A stretch of 60,655 nucleotides of DNA from an uncultured Spartobacteria bacterium (GTDB taxonomy: Bacteria; Verrucomicrobiota; Verrucomicrobiia; Chthoniobacterales; Chthoniobacteraceae): contig CAIURC010000030.1 of assembly GCA_903901425.1 (NCBI GenBank), forward strand, positions 1-60,655, in the 5' to 3' direction. A model generated the notes under the pieces. It worked only from the letters and a program-made list of their open reading frames with translations, was not told where the DNA came from and made no database searches. Below, one piece after another: positions 17,710 to 27,787 of this stretch. The position numbers and the translations under genes were made by a program. Within the stretch, counting starts at the first letter, position 1. Every line of letters starts with the position of its first letter.

Positions 17710-18123
17710 CTACTCGGCCTTCGGCGCCTCGGCTTGGACCGCCGGCGCAGACTCCGCAGATTCTGCGGAATCCACCCACTCGATCAACGCCATCGGCGCG
17801 GCATCACTGCGCCGCTGTCCGAGCTTGATGATCCGGGTGTAGCCCCCGTTCCGGGAAGCAGCGCGCGGAGCAATCTGTTCAAAAAGGCGTTTCACAGCCT
17901 TCTCATTGTGCGCGAGCTGCGCCAGAGCCGTCCGGCGCGCATGCAAGGTTTGCTTTTTCCCGAGCGTGACGAGCTTTTCTGCCACCGGACGCACAGCCTT
18001 GGCCTTGGCCAGGGTGGTGGTGATCCTCTGGTGTTCGATCAGGCTCACCACCTGGTTCGCCAGCAGAGCATCCCGGTGGGACTGACTCCGCTGAAGTTTA
18101 ACGGTCTTTCTTTGATGACGCAT
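17710..18123 (-). CDS. rplQ: 50S ribosomal protein L17
   Basis: 137 residues. The first 105 are canonical L17 (MRHQRKTVKLQRSQSHRDAL, LIEHQRITTTLAKAKAVRPV, GGYTRIIKLGQRRSDAAPMA). They are followed by an Ala/Glu/Ser tail of about 25 residues, a common extension in this phylum. L17 is an essential large-subunit protein. It starts 13 bp after the rpoA stop and ends before a strong terminator, so rpoA-rplQ is the end of a transcription unit, as in nearly all bacteria. Confidence 0.97.
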   Translation of the reverse strand: MRHQRKTVKLQRSQSHRDALLANQVVSLIEHQRITTTLAKAKAVRPVAEKLVTLGKKQTLHARRTALAQLAHNEKAVKRLFEQIAPRAASRNGGYTRIIKLGQRRSDAAPMALIEWVDSAESAESAPAVQAEAPKAE

Positions 18124-18136
18124 GGTTGTATGTCGG

Positions 18137-19132
18137 TTAGAGGCTGGTCTCGGTCAGGCCATTTTCAAACTTCATCCCGAGCGAAAGGCCCAGCTGGGTC
18201 AGCTTCTCTTTGATCTCGTTCAGGGACTTTTTGCCGAAGTTCCGGTACTTGAGCATCTCGCTCTCGGACTTCTGCGCAAGCTGCCCAACCGTCGTGATGT
18301 TCGCGTTGTTGAGGCAGTTTGCGGCGCGGACGGAAAGTTCGATCTCGTTGACCGACATCGAAAGCAACTTCTTGAGCTTGAGGTTCTCCTGGTTCTGAAC
18401 CTGCGGGGTTTCGTCAAACGCCACCGCGTTTTCATCGTAACCGTAGAACGGTTCAAAATGGCGCTTGAGGATCGAGGACGCTTGGACCAAGGCCTCTTCT
18501 GGAGTCACACGTCCGTCCGTCCAGATCTCAAGTTCAAGCTTGTCGTAGTCCGTCCGCTGACCCACCCGGGTGTTTCCAACGGCGTACTTCACGCGCGTCA
18601 CCGGCGAGAAAATGGAATCAATGGCGATGATGCCAATGGGCTGGTCAGGGTGCTTGTTCTCGTCTCCCGTGGCAAACCCGCGTCCGACCTTCACCTCGAG
18701 ATCTGCCTCAAATTTCTGTTTCTTATCCAAGGTGCAGATCACCTGATCCTTATTCAGGACCTCACACTGGGCAGAGTCCTGAATGTCCCCCCCGGTCACG
18801 ACGCCTTCTTTGTTCACGGAAATCTTGAGGTTCCGTATTTCATGGTCGTGCGCCTTGAACTTCACCTTCTTCAGGTTGAGCACGATGTCGGTGACGTCCT
18901 CCACGACATTGGGGAGGGTCTGGAACTCGTGTTCGGCTCCTTCAATCTTGACGGCCGTGATGGCTGCCCCTTCGAGAGAACTCAGGAGCACCCGCCTCAG
19001 CGAGTTGCCCACTGTGTGGCCGTACCCGGCCTCGAACGGTTCCGCGACAAACTTCGCGTACGTAGGGGTGGCTGTCGCGTCTTCCTTGAACAGCGACTTC
19101 GGCATTTCGAAACGACCTAAACGGACTGGCAT
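18137..19132 (-). CDS. rpoA: RNA polymerase alpha subunit
   Basis: 331 residues from ATG 19132 (MPVRLGRFEMPKSLFKED); a start at 19105 would shorten the N-terminus by nine residues. The N-terminal assembly domain shows EPFEAGYGHTVGNSLRRVLLSSLEGAAI and VTRVKYAVGNTRVGQRTDYDKL. The C-terminal DNA/activator-binding domain shows ELSVRAANCLNNANITTVGQL and MLKYRNFGKKSLNEIKEKL. The domain order and length are standard. The usual upstream alpha-operon genes (rpsM, rpsK, rpsD) are absent; about 293 bp of non-coding DNA and a tRNA gene lie upstream instead. The promoter should therefore be in that gap. Confidence 0.97.
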   Translation of the reverse strand: MPVRLGRFEMPKSLFKEDATATPTYAKFVAEPFEAGYGHTVGNSLRRVLLSSLEGAAITAVKIEGAEHEFQTLPNVVEDVTDIVLNLKKVKFKAHDHEIRNLKISVNKEGVVTGGDIQDSAQCEVLNKDQVICTLDKKQKFEADLEVKVGRGFATGDENKHPDQPIGIIAIDSIFSPVTRVKYAVGNTRVGQRTDYDKLELEIWTDGRVTPEEALVQASSILKRHFEPFYGYDENAVAFDETPQVQNQENLKLKKLLSMSVNEIELSVRAANCLNNANITTVGQLAQKSESEMLKYRNFGKKSLNEIKEKLTQLGLSLGMKFENGLTETSL

Positions 19133-19425
19133 GGGCTTTATTCCTCTTTTCCACCGGGTTTCCCTTGGCGCAGACGGCAAACCTCCCAACGAAAGGATGC
19201 CCAAGGACCAACGGCGGATTCTGAATTTGCGCTTGGGGGTTGGGAGGAAAATCCATTCTCCAAGCCTTGTAAACACCAAAGTGAAAAATCACATACCGGA
19301 CAGTCCAACTTTCCCACCCGCACTTGAATGCCACCCGCTCCACCCGGTTTCCACGGAAGCCAGTTCGTCGGGGACGGTTGCCCCCGCCAGTGGCCGACTT
19401 GGCTTAGGATAGCCAAATATAGAAG
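19133..19425. other. Non-coding gap upstream of rpoA
   Basis: About 293 bp between the rpoA start and the 3' end of tRNA-Arg. No supported ORF. A small perfect stem (TTGGCT at 19399-19404 and AGCCAA at 19411-19416) lies just downstream of the tRNA on its strand and could help end its transcript, but no T-run follows. The promoter of rpoA-rplQ is expected here; no convincing -35/-10 pair stood out by eye. Confidence 0.5.
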
Positions 19426-19499
19426 CGCACCCGTGAGGACTCGAACCTCAAACCTTCTGATCCGTAGTCAGATGCTCTATCCAATTGAGCTACGGGTGC
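19426..19499 (-). tRNA. tRNA-Arg (anticodon ACG)
   Basis: A complete cloverleaf on the minus strand: acceptor GCACCCG/CGGGTGC, D stem GCTC/GAGC, anticodon stem TCTGA/TCAGA around loop CTACGGA (anticodon ACG), and T stem TGAGG/CCTCA with loop TTCGAGT. The discriminator is G. The 3' CCA is not encoded (CTT follows), so it must be added by the CCA enzyme, unlike the tRNA-Phe at 27643-27718. Confidence 0.97.
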
Positions 19500-19688
19500 A
19501 TCCGCTGTCAGAAACGGCGGAGGAGGACGATCCACGGTGCGCGCAAAAACATCAAGGGATTTTTCGTGTTTTTCGGCAGAAATCGGAGATCGCGCCGGGC
19601 CCGCCTCCGGAAAGCGCACTCAGAGACCGGAGCGTGATAAAGGTTTCTATTCGCATTTCCATCATTTTCCATTGTAGTGTGATTCATC

Positions 19689-22600
19689 ATGTCCCGGTTC
19701 AGGATCCCTCTTACCTTCCTCTTTACGCTTTGGCTGCTCGGCCCCCTTGCAACACAAGCCGAAGTCCGGATCAGTGAGTTCAGCGCGAAAAACACGCGGG
19801 CATTTCCGGATATCACCGATTTTGAGGACTACCCGGACTGGATCGAGTTGGAAAACACCGGGGACTCAGACATAGACCTTGCAGGCGCATTTCTGAGCGA
19901 CAACCCGGGAAGGCCCCTCAAATGGGCTTTTCCCCCGGCCACAATCGTTCCCGCGCGGGGTTTTTTGGTGTTGGTGGCTGATGGAAAAAATGCCGGCGCC
20001 GGACAGACCTTTCCACGTGGCTACTGGCCGTGGCGTACTTTTCTGACTGAGCGGGTTCACACCAACTTTTCACTGTCGTCTGCCGGGGGAACGCTGCTTT
20101 TTACCCAAACCGGCTCGTTGCAAAGCACCGCTCTTGTGCGGGCGGCAGCCACTGGCCCCACGGTGTGGCGGTACTTGGACGATGGGGCAACGGCACCCAA
20201 CGACTGGAACCTCAACAGTTTTGAGGATTCAGGATGGGAATCTGGGCCTGCGCCGCTTGGGTACGGAGATCCCATGGCAACGCAGGTTGGATTTGGACCT
20301 GATCCGAGCCAGAAACCGATTACGACGTACTTCAGGCACCGGTTTAACGTTCCCACCGGGACAGCCTTCCAATCGCTGTCCCTGAAACTGCGGGTGGACG
20401 ATGGTGCAGTCGTTTATTTGAATGGCGTGGAGGTGGTCCGGCGAAATCTGCCCGAAGGAAACCTGAGCCCATCCACACTCGCCACGGTTACGGTAGGAAA
20501 TGCGGACGAAACCGCCTATTTTTCCTACAGCGTTGATTCCAGCCTTCTCCGGTCTGGTGACAACGTTCTCGCCGTCGAGGTCCACCAGTGCGCCGTGGGC
20601 AGTTCGGATCTGGGCTTGGATCTTTCACTGGACGGCTTGGTCTCCACCTCGAATTCGACCCAGTCTGTTTCATACGGTGTTCAGGTGGCCGATGTCTCCA
20701 TGGGCTTAAACCCGTTGGATCCTGCTCAATGGGTTCTTTTTGCGCACCCGACCCCGGGCCAACCCAACTCCGGCCCTCTGGTGACTGATGCCCGCATCAC
20801 TGCCCCGCCGGTGGAAGCCTCACTGACCGGCGGCCGGTATTCATCCGCACAAACTGTCAGCCTCACAAGTTCGAGGGGACAGGTCCGCTACACCCTCGAT
20901 GGGAGCGTGCCGACCCCAGATTCCCCGATTGCTTCTGGACCCATCCCGCTCAACAGCAGCACGGTTTTAAGGGCGCGCACCTTTGCCGGGTCCGAAGTCC
21001 CCGGGCCGATCCTGACTCGCACCTACCTGATTGGCCAACCCGACCACATGCTTCCTGTGTTTTCGGTGGTGGCCCCCCCAAACACGCTGTTTGGGGACGA
21101 AATTGGCATTTACAGAAACCAGCATGAACCAAGGTCCCCGGGCTGGAATCTGAGCGACGTATACAAGGGAAAGGACGCTCCGGGTCATGTGGAGTTCTTT
21201 GCACCGGGCGGCGGCGGTTTTCATGCCAACTGTGGAATCCGGATTGGTGGTGAAAACAACTGGGTCCACCCCCAGAAGGCATTGAACCTTGCGCTGAGCT
21301 CCAAGTACGGCGAGTCAGAATTCCGTTACGCCCTATTTCCAGAGTCTCCGGCCGTTGTCCACTCCTCGTTCACGCTCCGCGACGGCGGAGACAACTGGGA
21401 GCGCGAGATGCTCCGGGACGGTCTTTTCCCCCGACTGGCGCATGGCCACCTGAGAGTCGACACCGCCGATTACCGCCCCAGCGTGGTGTACATCAACGGC
21501 GAGTACTACGGGCTTCATGACATCCGGGAGCGCTGGGATGAAACTTGGTTCTTTCAAAAACACCATATCCCGGCTGGCGGCGTGGATCACCTCCTGTACG
21601 GGCACGTAACTGGGCCCTCAGTCACGCTCGGAGTCGAAAAGGGAGACGCTCAGGACTGGAACAGTTTGATGTCTTTTCTCAACCAAGCGGACCTTACCCA
21701 GTCCACGGCGTGGGCAACGGTGCAGGCCAGGGTAGACCTCAACAGCTTCATGGATTTCGTCATCGCCGAGTCCTACTCCAACAACACCAGCTGGCTCCAC
21801 AACCGCGAGTTCTGGCGGGAACGCCGGCCCAATGCCAAATGGCAATGGTTCCTGACCGACATGGACCGGACTTTCAGCTCTTGGACAACCACAGGCGTCC
21901 TTGCCCAGATGCTTTCCGAGGAGGACGTGCTTTCGAGACTCAAAAACAACTCCGGATTCAGGCGCCAACTCGCCCAGCGCTTCGCCCTCCACATGGCCTC
22001 CACCTTCGCCCCGGCCCGCGTCATCTCGCTCATCAGCCAGATGGACACCGAAATTCCCGCCGCAGAGATAGAACGCCACTCAGCACGCTGGGACACGGGC
22101 GATCCCGACACCCGCGGAATGACCGCCAGTTCCCGTGCCGCTGGCATCCAAGAAATCAAGGATTACGCCCAAACACGCTCAGCAAATTTCGCTGCAGAAC
22201 TGGTGGGCGCCCTCGGCGTACCGGCACCGGTCTCCGTCACTCTCACGGTTTCAGGAAACGGCGAAGTCCTGTTTGAAGAAATTCCCGTTCCGCCTTCCAC
22301 CTTTAAACTCTTCCCGGGAATCGCGGTCGGTTTGCGGGCGGTTCCTGCGCCGGGTTACCGCTTTGAGGGATGGACCGGGGTGACTGGAGGCGCTTCGACC
22401 ACCGCCTCATTCTCCACGAACACGACACTTCAGGCGCGCTTTGTCCCTTCGGTTGAAACTCCGCTCGGCGGCACCCTGTCCACGGACACCACCCTCTCAA
22501 AAACACTCTCCCCCTACATTGTCCAGAGCGACTTGACCGTTGCGGCTTCGGCCACATTGACCATCCCTGCTGGCGTCAGGCTCGAGATCCCGACCGGCCG

Positions 22601-25600
22601 CAACCTCAGGATCCAAGGCCGTCTTCTCATCCAAGGCAACGCCTCACAGCCCGTCCAGATTGAAGGACGGCAGGGTGCCCGATGGGGGGGCATCAGTTTT
22701 GAAAATGCCGCCGGCCAATCCGTTCTCAGCCACGCGCGGATCCGGGGCGCCACTTCAGGCGCGGATCCAGTGGCGCACCCGGCCGCAATCGCTGCGCTCA
22801 ACTCCCAGTTGCTCCTTGAATTTCTGGACATTAACGACTGCGAAAACCCCGTCTTCTGCAGGGGCGGCAGTGTGATCCTGCGCGACAGCCAGCTTCACAC
22901 CCCCCATTCCGGCGACTGCATCAACGTCAAACAAGGCGCAGGACAGGTGCTCCGCTGCGTCTTCTACGGGAACAACGCCCCCGACACCGATGCCATCGAC
23001 TTTGATGGAGTCGTGGGCGGCCTGATTGAAGACAACCGCATCTACCGGTTCCGCGGCCCGAACAGCGACGGCATCGACATCGGCGAACATTGCACCGGGC
23101 TGCTGGTTCAAGGGAACCTGATCTATTTCAATTCCGACAAGGGCATCTCCATCGGCCAAGGATCGGATGCCGTGCTCCGAAGAAATCTGGTGGTTGGGTG
23201 CGCCCTGGGAGTCGGCATTAAAGACTCAGGATCCCGGGGCACGCTGGACCAAAACAGTTTTATCCGCTGCGGCACCGGGGTCGCTGCGTATGAGAAAAAC
23301 TTTGGTGTGGGCGGCGGCACCGCCGAGATCCAAAACACGCTTTTCTCAGAATGCGTCCCAGTCTCTGCCGATGCGCTTTCCTTGATATCCACGGATTATT
23401 GCCTCAGCGACTCCACGCTTTTGCCAGGAACAGGGAATCTGGTGGCCAACCCCCGATTTGTCCGGCCACTGATTCTCAACTACGAAATCCAGCCCCAGTC
23501 GCCCGCGCGGGATGCCGGCTCCCCTACCCATGCGCCGGACCCGGACGGGTCCCGTGCAGACATTGGAGCCCGGTACCAGTACCGCCCAACCGACTATCCC
23601 TATCCGCCGGGAAACACTCTGGTCATCAACGAGGTCTATCCCCACGGATCTTCCGGGTGGATTGAACTCCACAACCGTTCCAGCTCCAGCATCAATCTGG
23701 GCGGCTGGTGGCTAAGCAATGACCCCACACAACCGGGCAAGTTCCAGTTCCCCCCAAACACGGTTCTCAGGGCGGGCGCTTTTCTTCTCCTCAGACAAAA
23801 CACCCATTTCGGTCCCGGATCCTCCCACCCAGGTGCTAAGGACCCATTTGCTCTCTCGCCGGACGGACAGGAACTTTTCCTCAGCTCTACTCTTGAACAA
23901 ACCCGGAGCGGCTATGAGTCCCAAGCCACTGTCCCCCCCCTCCCCGCCGGTGTGAGCGCGGGACAACATCAACTGTCCGATGGCGACTCCCTGGTCTTCG
24001 TACCCCAGACCTCTCCCACGCCGGGTGCCAAGAACTCGGCTCCCCAAACGGGCCCCGTGGTTTTCTCAGTCATCCGTTCAAAATCCGATTCCCAGGGTGA
24101 CATCGACGAATTTGTGGAACTCCGCAATATTTCCAACCGGCCAGTCTCCCTCAAAGACGCGGCCACGGGGAAAGGTTGGCGCGTCCGCGGCGCCGTGGAG
24201 TTTGATTTCCCGGAGAATCCGCCAGTGACTCTGCAGGCAGGTCAGAGGATGATTCTGGCAAAAAACGCGGCGGCATTTCACGCCAGTTTTACGACTGCCC
24301 TACCTGCGGGCACCCCAGTGCTCGAGTGGACCTCGGGTTCCCTCAAGGACGGAGACAAACCGCTGCAACTGCTGAGGCCCAATCCGCTGTACGTGTCGGT
24401 GAAACCCACCAACGAAGAGGAAGCTGCTGCGCTCTTTGCCGGCATCATCCCTGTCCTCAACATCAGGATTCCCCCGGCCGCGATGGCGCAATTGCGCACA
24501 GAAACCGACTGGACCACGGTCAACTCTTACGTGGAAGTTAGCATTGAAGAGGAAAACGGCGCCGTTTACGAGCATGTTGGCCTGAAGCTCAAGGGCTCGG
24601 TCGGCAGCTTTCAAACCATCGATCAAAAGCCCGCATTTTCCATCAACACCGACAAGTATCCCGGTGCAAAGCGGTTCCATGGACTGGACCGGTTTAACCT
24701 CAATAACTGCGCCCAAGACGCTTCCGCGCTCCACGAACTGCTGGCCGGCGAACTGGCCCGGAAAGCCGGTGTGCCGGCCTCCCGCTGCACCCACGCTATC
24801 CTCAAGCTCAACAACGAACGGCTTCTGGGGATCTACGTCCTCAAGGAGGGGTTCTCCAAGGAATTCCTCGCCCCCTTCTTTCCCCAGACCAACGGCCGTC
24901 TCTACGACGGCGGCTTCCTCTCAGACGTCAACCCCTCCCTGGAACTGGACAAGGGCGACCCAGCCCACCAGGAACGCCTGCTTGCCCTCTGCAACGCACT
25001 CGACAACCCGGATGAAGCCGCCCGCGTCCAAGGCACCCAAGCTGCAGTCGATGTCGATGCCTACCTTCGCTACCTCTGTCTGGAAAACATCCTCTCCCAC
25101 TGGGACGGGTACTCCCACAACATCAACAACTACCGGATGTACGAAAACCCAGCCACCGGGAAGTTCCACTTTATCCTCCATGGCATGGATCAGACTTGGG
25201 GGGGAAGTGACCTGAACTGGCCCCCCACCTCCAGAGTCGGCGCTGCGCTGTGGTCCGTGCCTGCCAACCAGTCCAAGTATTGGCAGCACCTCAGCCAGAT
25301 CGTCCGCGACTGCATTCAACCCTACAATTGGAACCAGCGCGCCCTGAACCTTTCAAACGCACTCCAGTCTGCCCTCCAAACAGTTGATCCCGGCCTCGCG
25401 GCTGGATACGCCGGTTGGGCCGCTGAGGGCCGGAATCAGATCGTTGGCAGACTGACCTCGGTTCTGGAAACCGTTCGCCCGGGAGCCGCTTTCGGGAACG
25501 CCTCACCGGCACCCGCACCACCAACGCCTCCCGCCGATTCCGGATCGGAGATCGCACGGTACCACCTGGTGGATTCCGTAGACTTTGACCATGATTTCCC

Positions 25601-26951
25601 CTGGCCTCGGACCACAAACACCCGGTGCCTGATCCGCATCTCGGAGTCCGGTTATGGAAATGACCCCGCCAATTGGGCCTCGGCTCCCATCCAGCTGGGC
25701 AATGTTCGCACGGTCCCTCTGACGCTCCTCTCCACGGATCCCGCCCGGGGCGATGTCCCCGTTTCCCTGCGCGGCACCACCCAGCACAAGCCAGGCACGA
25801 CCCTCAAAATCACTGCCCTGGCGCGCCCGGGAATGATCTTTACCGGGTGGACCGGCAGTATCCCTTCCCGACTCAACCCGCTCCCTGTCACTCTGATTGA
25901 ACCCCTCGAACTCACCGCAAACTTCATCCCGCTGCCGTTCTTCAAAGGCTCCTTCGCGGGCAGACTCCAGAACGGCGCTGGCACGTGGTCTCTGAGCCTC
26001 AGCCAAACTGGGAGCTTCTCCGCACAAATCACCCTCAACGGACGCACCATAAAATTCAAGGGTGCCCTCGACAGTCAGGGAATCGCCACGGTGCTCCTTC
26101 CCATCGGAACTCTCCGTCTCAGCCAAAACTTGGACCCTGCCGCCGGTGGAACCCTCTCGGGCACCCTTCAGGCGCCCAGTCTGGATGTCACCCTCCAGGG
26201 CCAACCCCTGCCCGTCTATTCCAAGGCCAATCCCTGCCCCATAGCCGGTCAACACACACTCGTGCTGTTGCCGCCAGATGCCTCGCCAGGCTCCCTCACC
26301 CAACCTTTCGGCGCATCCCACGCAGTTCTCACCGTCTCAACAGGGGGATCCGCCAGACTCGCCGGCTCCCTCGCGGACGGCTCCGCGCTCCTCTTCTCAG
26401 CCCCTCTCACCGCTAACCGCACGCTCCCTGTCGGGGTCTGGATCGCAAAACGCCGGGATACGCTTTCAGGCGTCCTCGCATTCTCCGCAACCATCCCCGA
26501 AACCATTTCCGGTTCCGTTTCATGGAACCGTCCGGCGGATTCCTCCGCTCAAATCCTTCCATGGGACTCCGGGTTCAACCTTCCGCTTGACGCCACCGGA
26601 TCCCGGTGGACACCGCCCGCGAGAGGCTCAACCATCCTTCAAGAACTTTCCGGTGAATCCCGGCTCACTTTTTCAGGCCCCGACACTCTGAAATCTGCAA
26701 CCGTCCAGTTCAGCACCTCCCACAAAGTGGTCGAAACCTCTGTTCCCACTTCTGGAATCTCGTTCGTCGTGGATCCAAAAACCGGTACTTTCACGGGAAA
26801 ATACCGCCCCTCTTCCGCTCTTCCATCCGTCACCCAATCCTTCCGCGGCGTTTTCCTCAAAAGCCAAGGCCGGGCTGAGGGCTACTTCCTCAATTCGAAA
26901 GAGCCAGAGAAGTCAGGCAGAATCCGGGTGGAACCCGGAACGAATCCCTGA
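19689..26951 (+). CDS. Giant exported lamin-tail / double CotH / beta-helix protein
   Basis: 2420 residues with a signal peptide ending TQA-EVRI. Apparent order: lamin-tail domain (25-130); galactose-binding-like domain (about 160-310); chitobiase C-terminal-like module (about 370-450, VRYTLDGSVPTPDSP); CotH-like domain 1 (about 475-730, with YINGEYYGLHDIRERWDE and FLTDMDRTFSS); InlB-like repeat (GYRFEGWTGV); right-handed beta-helix (about 915-1250); two further lamin-tail domains (about 1309-1397 and 1454-1540); CotH-like domain 2 (about 1590-1840, with KLKGSVGSF and HGMDQTWGG); another InlB-like motif (GMIFTGWTGS); and a C-terminal beta-rich region. CotH proteins are kinase-fold enzymes that phosphorylate spore-coat proteins in Bacillus. 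A surface or secreted scaffold role is inferred. No sorting signal is recognisable at the C-terminus. There is no frameshift. Confidence 0.9.
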   Translation: MSRFRIPLTFLFTLWLLGPLATQAEVRISEFSAKNTRAFPDITDFEDYPDWIELENTGDSDIDLAGAFLSDNPGRPLKWAFPPATIVPARGFLVLVADGKNAGAGQTFPRGYWPWRTFLTERVHTNFSLSSAGGTLLFTQTGSLQSTALVRAAATGPTVWRYLDDGATAPNDWNLNSFEDSGWESGPAPLGYGDPMATQVGFGPDPSQKPITTYFRHRFNVPTGTAFQSLSLKLRVDDGAVVYLNGVEVVRRNLPEGNLSPSTLATVTVGNADETAYFSYSVDSSLLRSGDNVLAVEVHQCAVGSSDLGLDLSLDGLVSTSNSTQSVSYGVQVADVSMGLNPLDPAQWVLFAHPTPGQPNSGPLVTDARITAPPVEASLTGGRYSSAQTVSLTSSRGQVRYTLDGSVPTPDSPIASGPIPLNSSTVLRARTFAGSEVPGPILTRTYLIGQPDHMLPVFSVVAPPNTLFGDEIGIYRNQHEPRSPGWNLSDVYKGKDAPGHVEFFAPGGGGFHANCGIRIGGENNWVHPQKALNLALSSKYGESEFRYALFPESPAVVHSSFTLRDGGDNWEREMLRDGLFPRLAHGHLRVDTADYRPSVVYINGEYYGLHDIRERWDETWFFQKHHIPAGGVDHLLYGHVTGPSVTLGVEKGDAQDWNSLMSFLNQADLTQSTAWATVQARVDLNSFMDFVIAESYSNNTSWLHNREFWRERRPNAKWQWFLTDMDRTFSSWTTTGVLAQMLSEEDVLSRLKNNSGFRRQLAQRFALHMASTFAPARVISLISQMDTEIPAAEIERHSARWDTGDPDTRGMTASSRAAGIQEIKDYAQTRSANFAAELVGALGVPAPVSVTLTVSGNGEVLFEEIPVPPSTFKLFPGIAVGLRAVPAPGYRFEGWTGVTGGASTTASFSTNTTLQARFVPSVETPLGGTLSTDTTLSKTLSPYIVQSDLTVAASATLTIPAGVRLEIPTGRNLRIQGRLLIQGNASQPVQIEGRQGARWGGISFENAAGQSVLSHARIRGATSGADPVAHPAAIAALNSQLLLEFLDINDCENPVFCRGGSVILRDSQLHTPHSGDCINVKQGAGQVLRCVFYGNNAPDTDAIDFDGVVGGLIEDNRIYRFRGPNSDGIDIGEHCTGLLVQGNLIYFNSDKGISIGQGSDAVLRRNLVVGCALGVGIKDSGSRGTLDQNSFIRCGTGVAAYEKNFGVGGGTAEIQNTLFSECVPVSADALSLISTDYCLSDSTLLPGTGNLVANPRFVRPLILNYEIQPQSPARDAGSPTHAPDPDGSRADIGARYQYRPTDYPYPPGNTLVINEVYPHGSSGWIELHNRSSSSINLGGWWLSNDPTQPGKFQFPPNTVLRAGAFLLLRQNTHFGPGSSHPGAKDPFALSPDGQELFLSSTLEQTRSGYESQATVPPLPAGVSAGQHQLSDGDSLVFVPQTSPTPGAKNSAPQTGPVVFSVIRSKSDSQGDIDEFVELRNISNRPVSLKDAATGKGWRVRGAVEFDFPENPPVTLQAGQRMILAKNAAAFHASFTTALPAGTPVLEWTSGSLKDGDKPLQLLRPNPLYVSVKPTNEEEAAALFAGIIPVLNIRIPPAAMAQLRTETDWTTVNSYVEVSIEEENGAVYEHVGLKLKGSVGSFQTIDQKPAFSINTDKYPGAKRFHGLDRFNLNNCAQDASALHELLAGELARKAGVPASRCTHAILKLNNERLLGIYVLKEGFSKEFLAPFFPQTNGRLYDGGFLSDVNPSLELDKGDPAHQERLLALCNALDNPDEAARVQGTQAAVDVDAYLRYLCLENILSHWDGYSHNINNYRMYENPATGKFHFILHGMDQTWGGSDLNWPPTSRVGAALWSVPANQSKYWQHLSQIVRDCIQPYNWNQRALNLSNALQSALQTVDPGLAAGYAGWAAEGRNQIVGRLTSVLETVRPGAAFGNASPAPAPPTPPADSGSEIARYHLVDSVDFDHDFPWPRTTNTRCLIRISESGYGNDPANWASAPIQLGNVRTVPLTLLSTDPARGDVPVSLRGTTQHKPGTTLKITALARPGMIFTGWTGSIPSRLNPLPVTLIEPLELTANFIPLPFFKGSFAGRLQNGAGTWSLSLSQTGSFSAQITLNGRTIKFKGALDSQGIATVLLPIGTLRLSQNLDPAAGGTLSGTLQAPSLDVTLQGQPLPVYSKANPCPIAGQHTLVLLPPDASPGSLTQPFGASHAVLTVSTGGSARLAGSLADGSALLFSAPLTANRTLPVGVWIAKRRDTLSGVLAFSATIPETISGSVSWNRPADSSAQILPWDSGFNLPLDATGSRWTPPARGSTILQELSGESRLTFSGPDTLKSATVQFSTSHKVVETSVPTSGISFVVDPKTGTFTGKYRPSSALPSVTQSFRGVFLKSQGRAEGYFLNSKEPEKSGRIRVEPGTNP

Positions 26952-27004
26952 ACCGCCCCCCCAGCGAATGCCCAGAAAAGCCGGGCCTGCACTGAATCCG
27001 CAGA

Positions 27005-27439
27005 CTACTCCGCCTTTGGGGCGGGAACCGGAGTCGATTCCGGTTTGATCTCCGGTTTGATCTCTGGTTTTGCCCCGGAGTTATCAGAGGGGATCGCAGA
27101 AAAATCGCCCTCCACGATCTCAATCGAGTTCGATTTTGCGCTCCAGTAAAAGGTAGTCAACTTGCCGGTCGCAATTTCACGGACCGTGTAGCGTTTGCCG
27201 GCCTCATCCTCCGCCTGCATTTCGAAACTGCCCTTACCCATCTTCACAAACGCCAAAGCCCCAGCCCGGGCCGGGTTCTTTTTGGCTTCCTCGGCCATCT
27301 GGCGGAACTCGCCGCCGAACTTCATCCAGAAAATGACAACGCCCAGGACCACCGCCAGAAGAATTCCGCCGCATCCAATCCCCAACCAGCCCAAGGGGCC
27401 CATTCCTTTTTTCTCGGTAACTTCAGAGGTGTTTTCCAT
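27005..27439 (-). CDS. Small single-pass membrane protein, unknown function
   Basis: 144 residues. A short cytosolic head (MENTSEVTEKKGMGPLGW) is followed by one hydrophobic helix (about residues 17-39, GIGCGGILLAVVLGVVIFW) and a soluble domain containing FVKMGKGSFEMQAEDEAGKR and TVREIATGKLTTFYWS. The tail has the repeat EIKPEIKPE and then PVPAPKAE. I recognise no named family. The N-terminal helix with a beta-rich C-terminal part resembles many small verrucomicrobial envelope proteins. It converges on the giant CotH gene (53 bp gap). Confidence 0.75.
   Translation of the reverse strand: MENTSEVTEKKGMGPLGWLGIGCGGILLAVVLGVVIFWMKFGGEFRQMAEEAKKNPARAGALAFVKMGKGSFEMQAEDEAGKRYTVREIATGKLTTFYWSAKSNSIEIVEGDFSAIPSDNSGAKPEIKPEIKPESTPVPAPKAE
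27039..27072. repeat. 12-bp tandem repeat inside the small membrane gene
   Basis: TCCGGTTTGATC occurs twice in perfect tandem (27039-27050 and 27051-27062), followed by a degenerate third unit. The 12-bp period is in frame and produces the EIKPEIKPE segment of the 27005-27439 protein. Confidence 0.85.
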
Positions 27440-27642
27440 GTTCAGTTTTTGTTGGCAGTTAAAAAGCGGTTGAGCCAGAGCACTGACCCCGCACCGCCCA
27501 ATCCATGACGTAGGAACCGCCCTGGAGCAAAATCAAACTGAACGTTTGAAAGAAAAGGTTTCTACGACAGCTCCTCGACTCCATCCCATTCGAAACCCCA
27601 AAACATCTGAACCCGCCCGCAGATCCCCCACGCAGCAGCGGG

Positions 27643-27718
<76 letters not shown>

Positions 27719-27787
27719 GTCACCACTGCGGGTGCACATTCCTTCCAGTACCCGTGCCTCTTGGCAAGCAGTTTCGGGACGATTTTT

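Noticed and set aside
18122-19120. 332-codon + strand ORF over rpoA
   Set aside because: Antisense shadow of rpoA, which is certain from homology; no recognisable domains.
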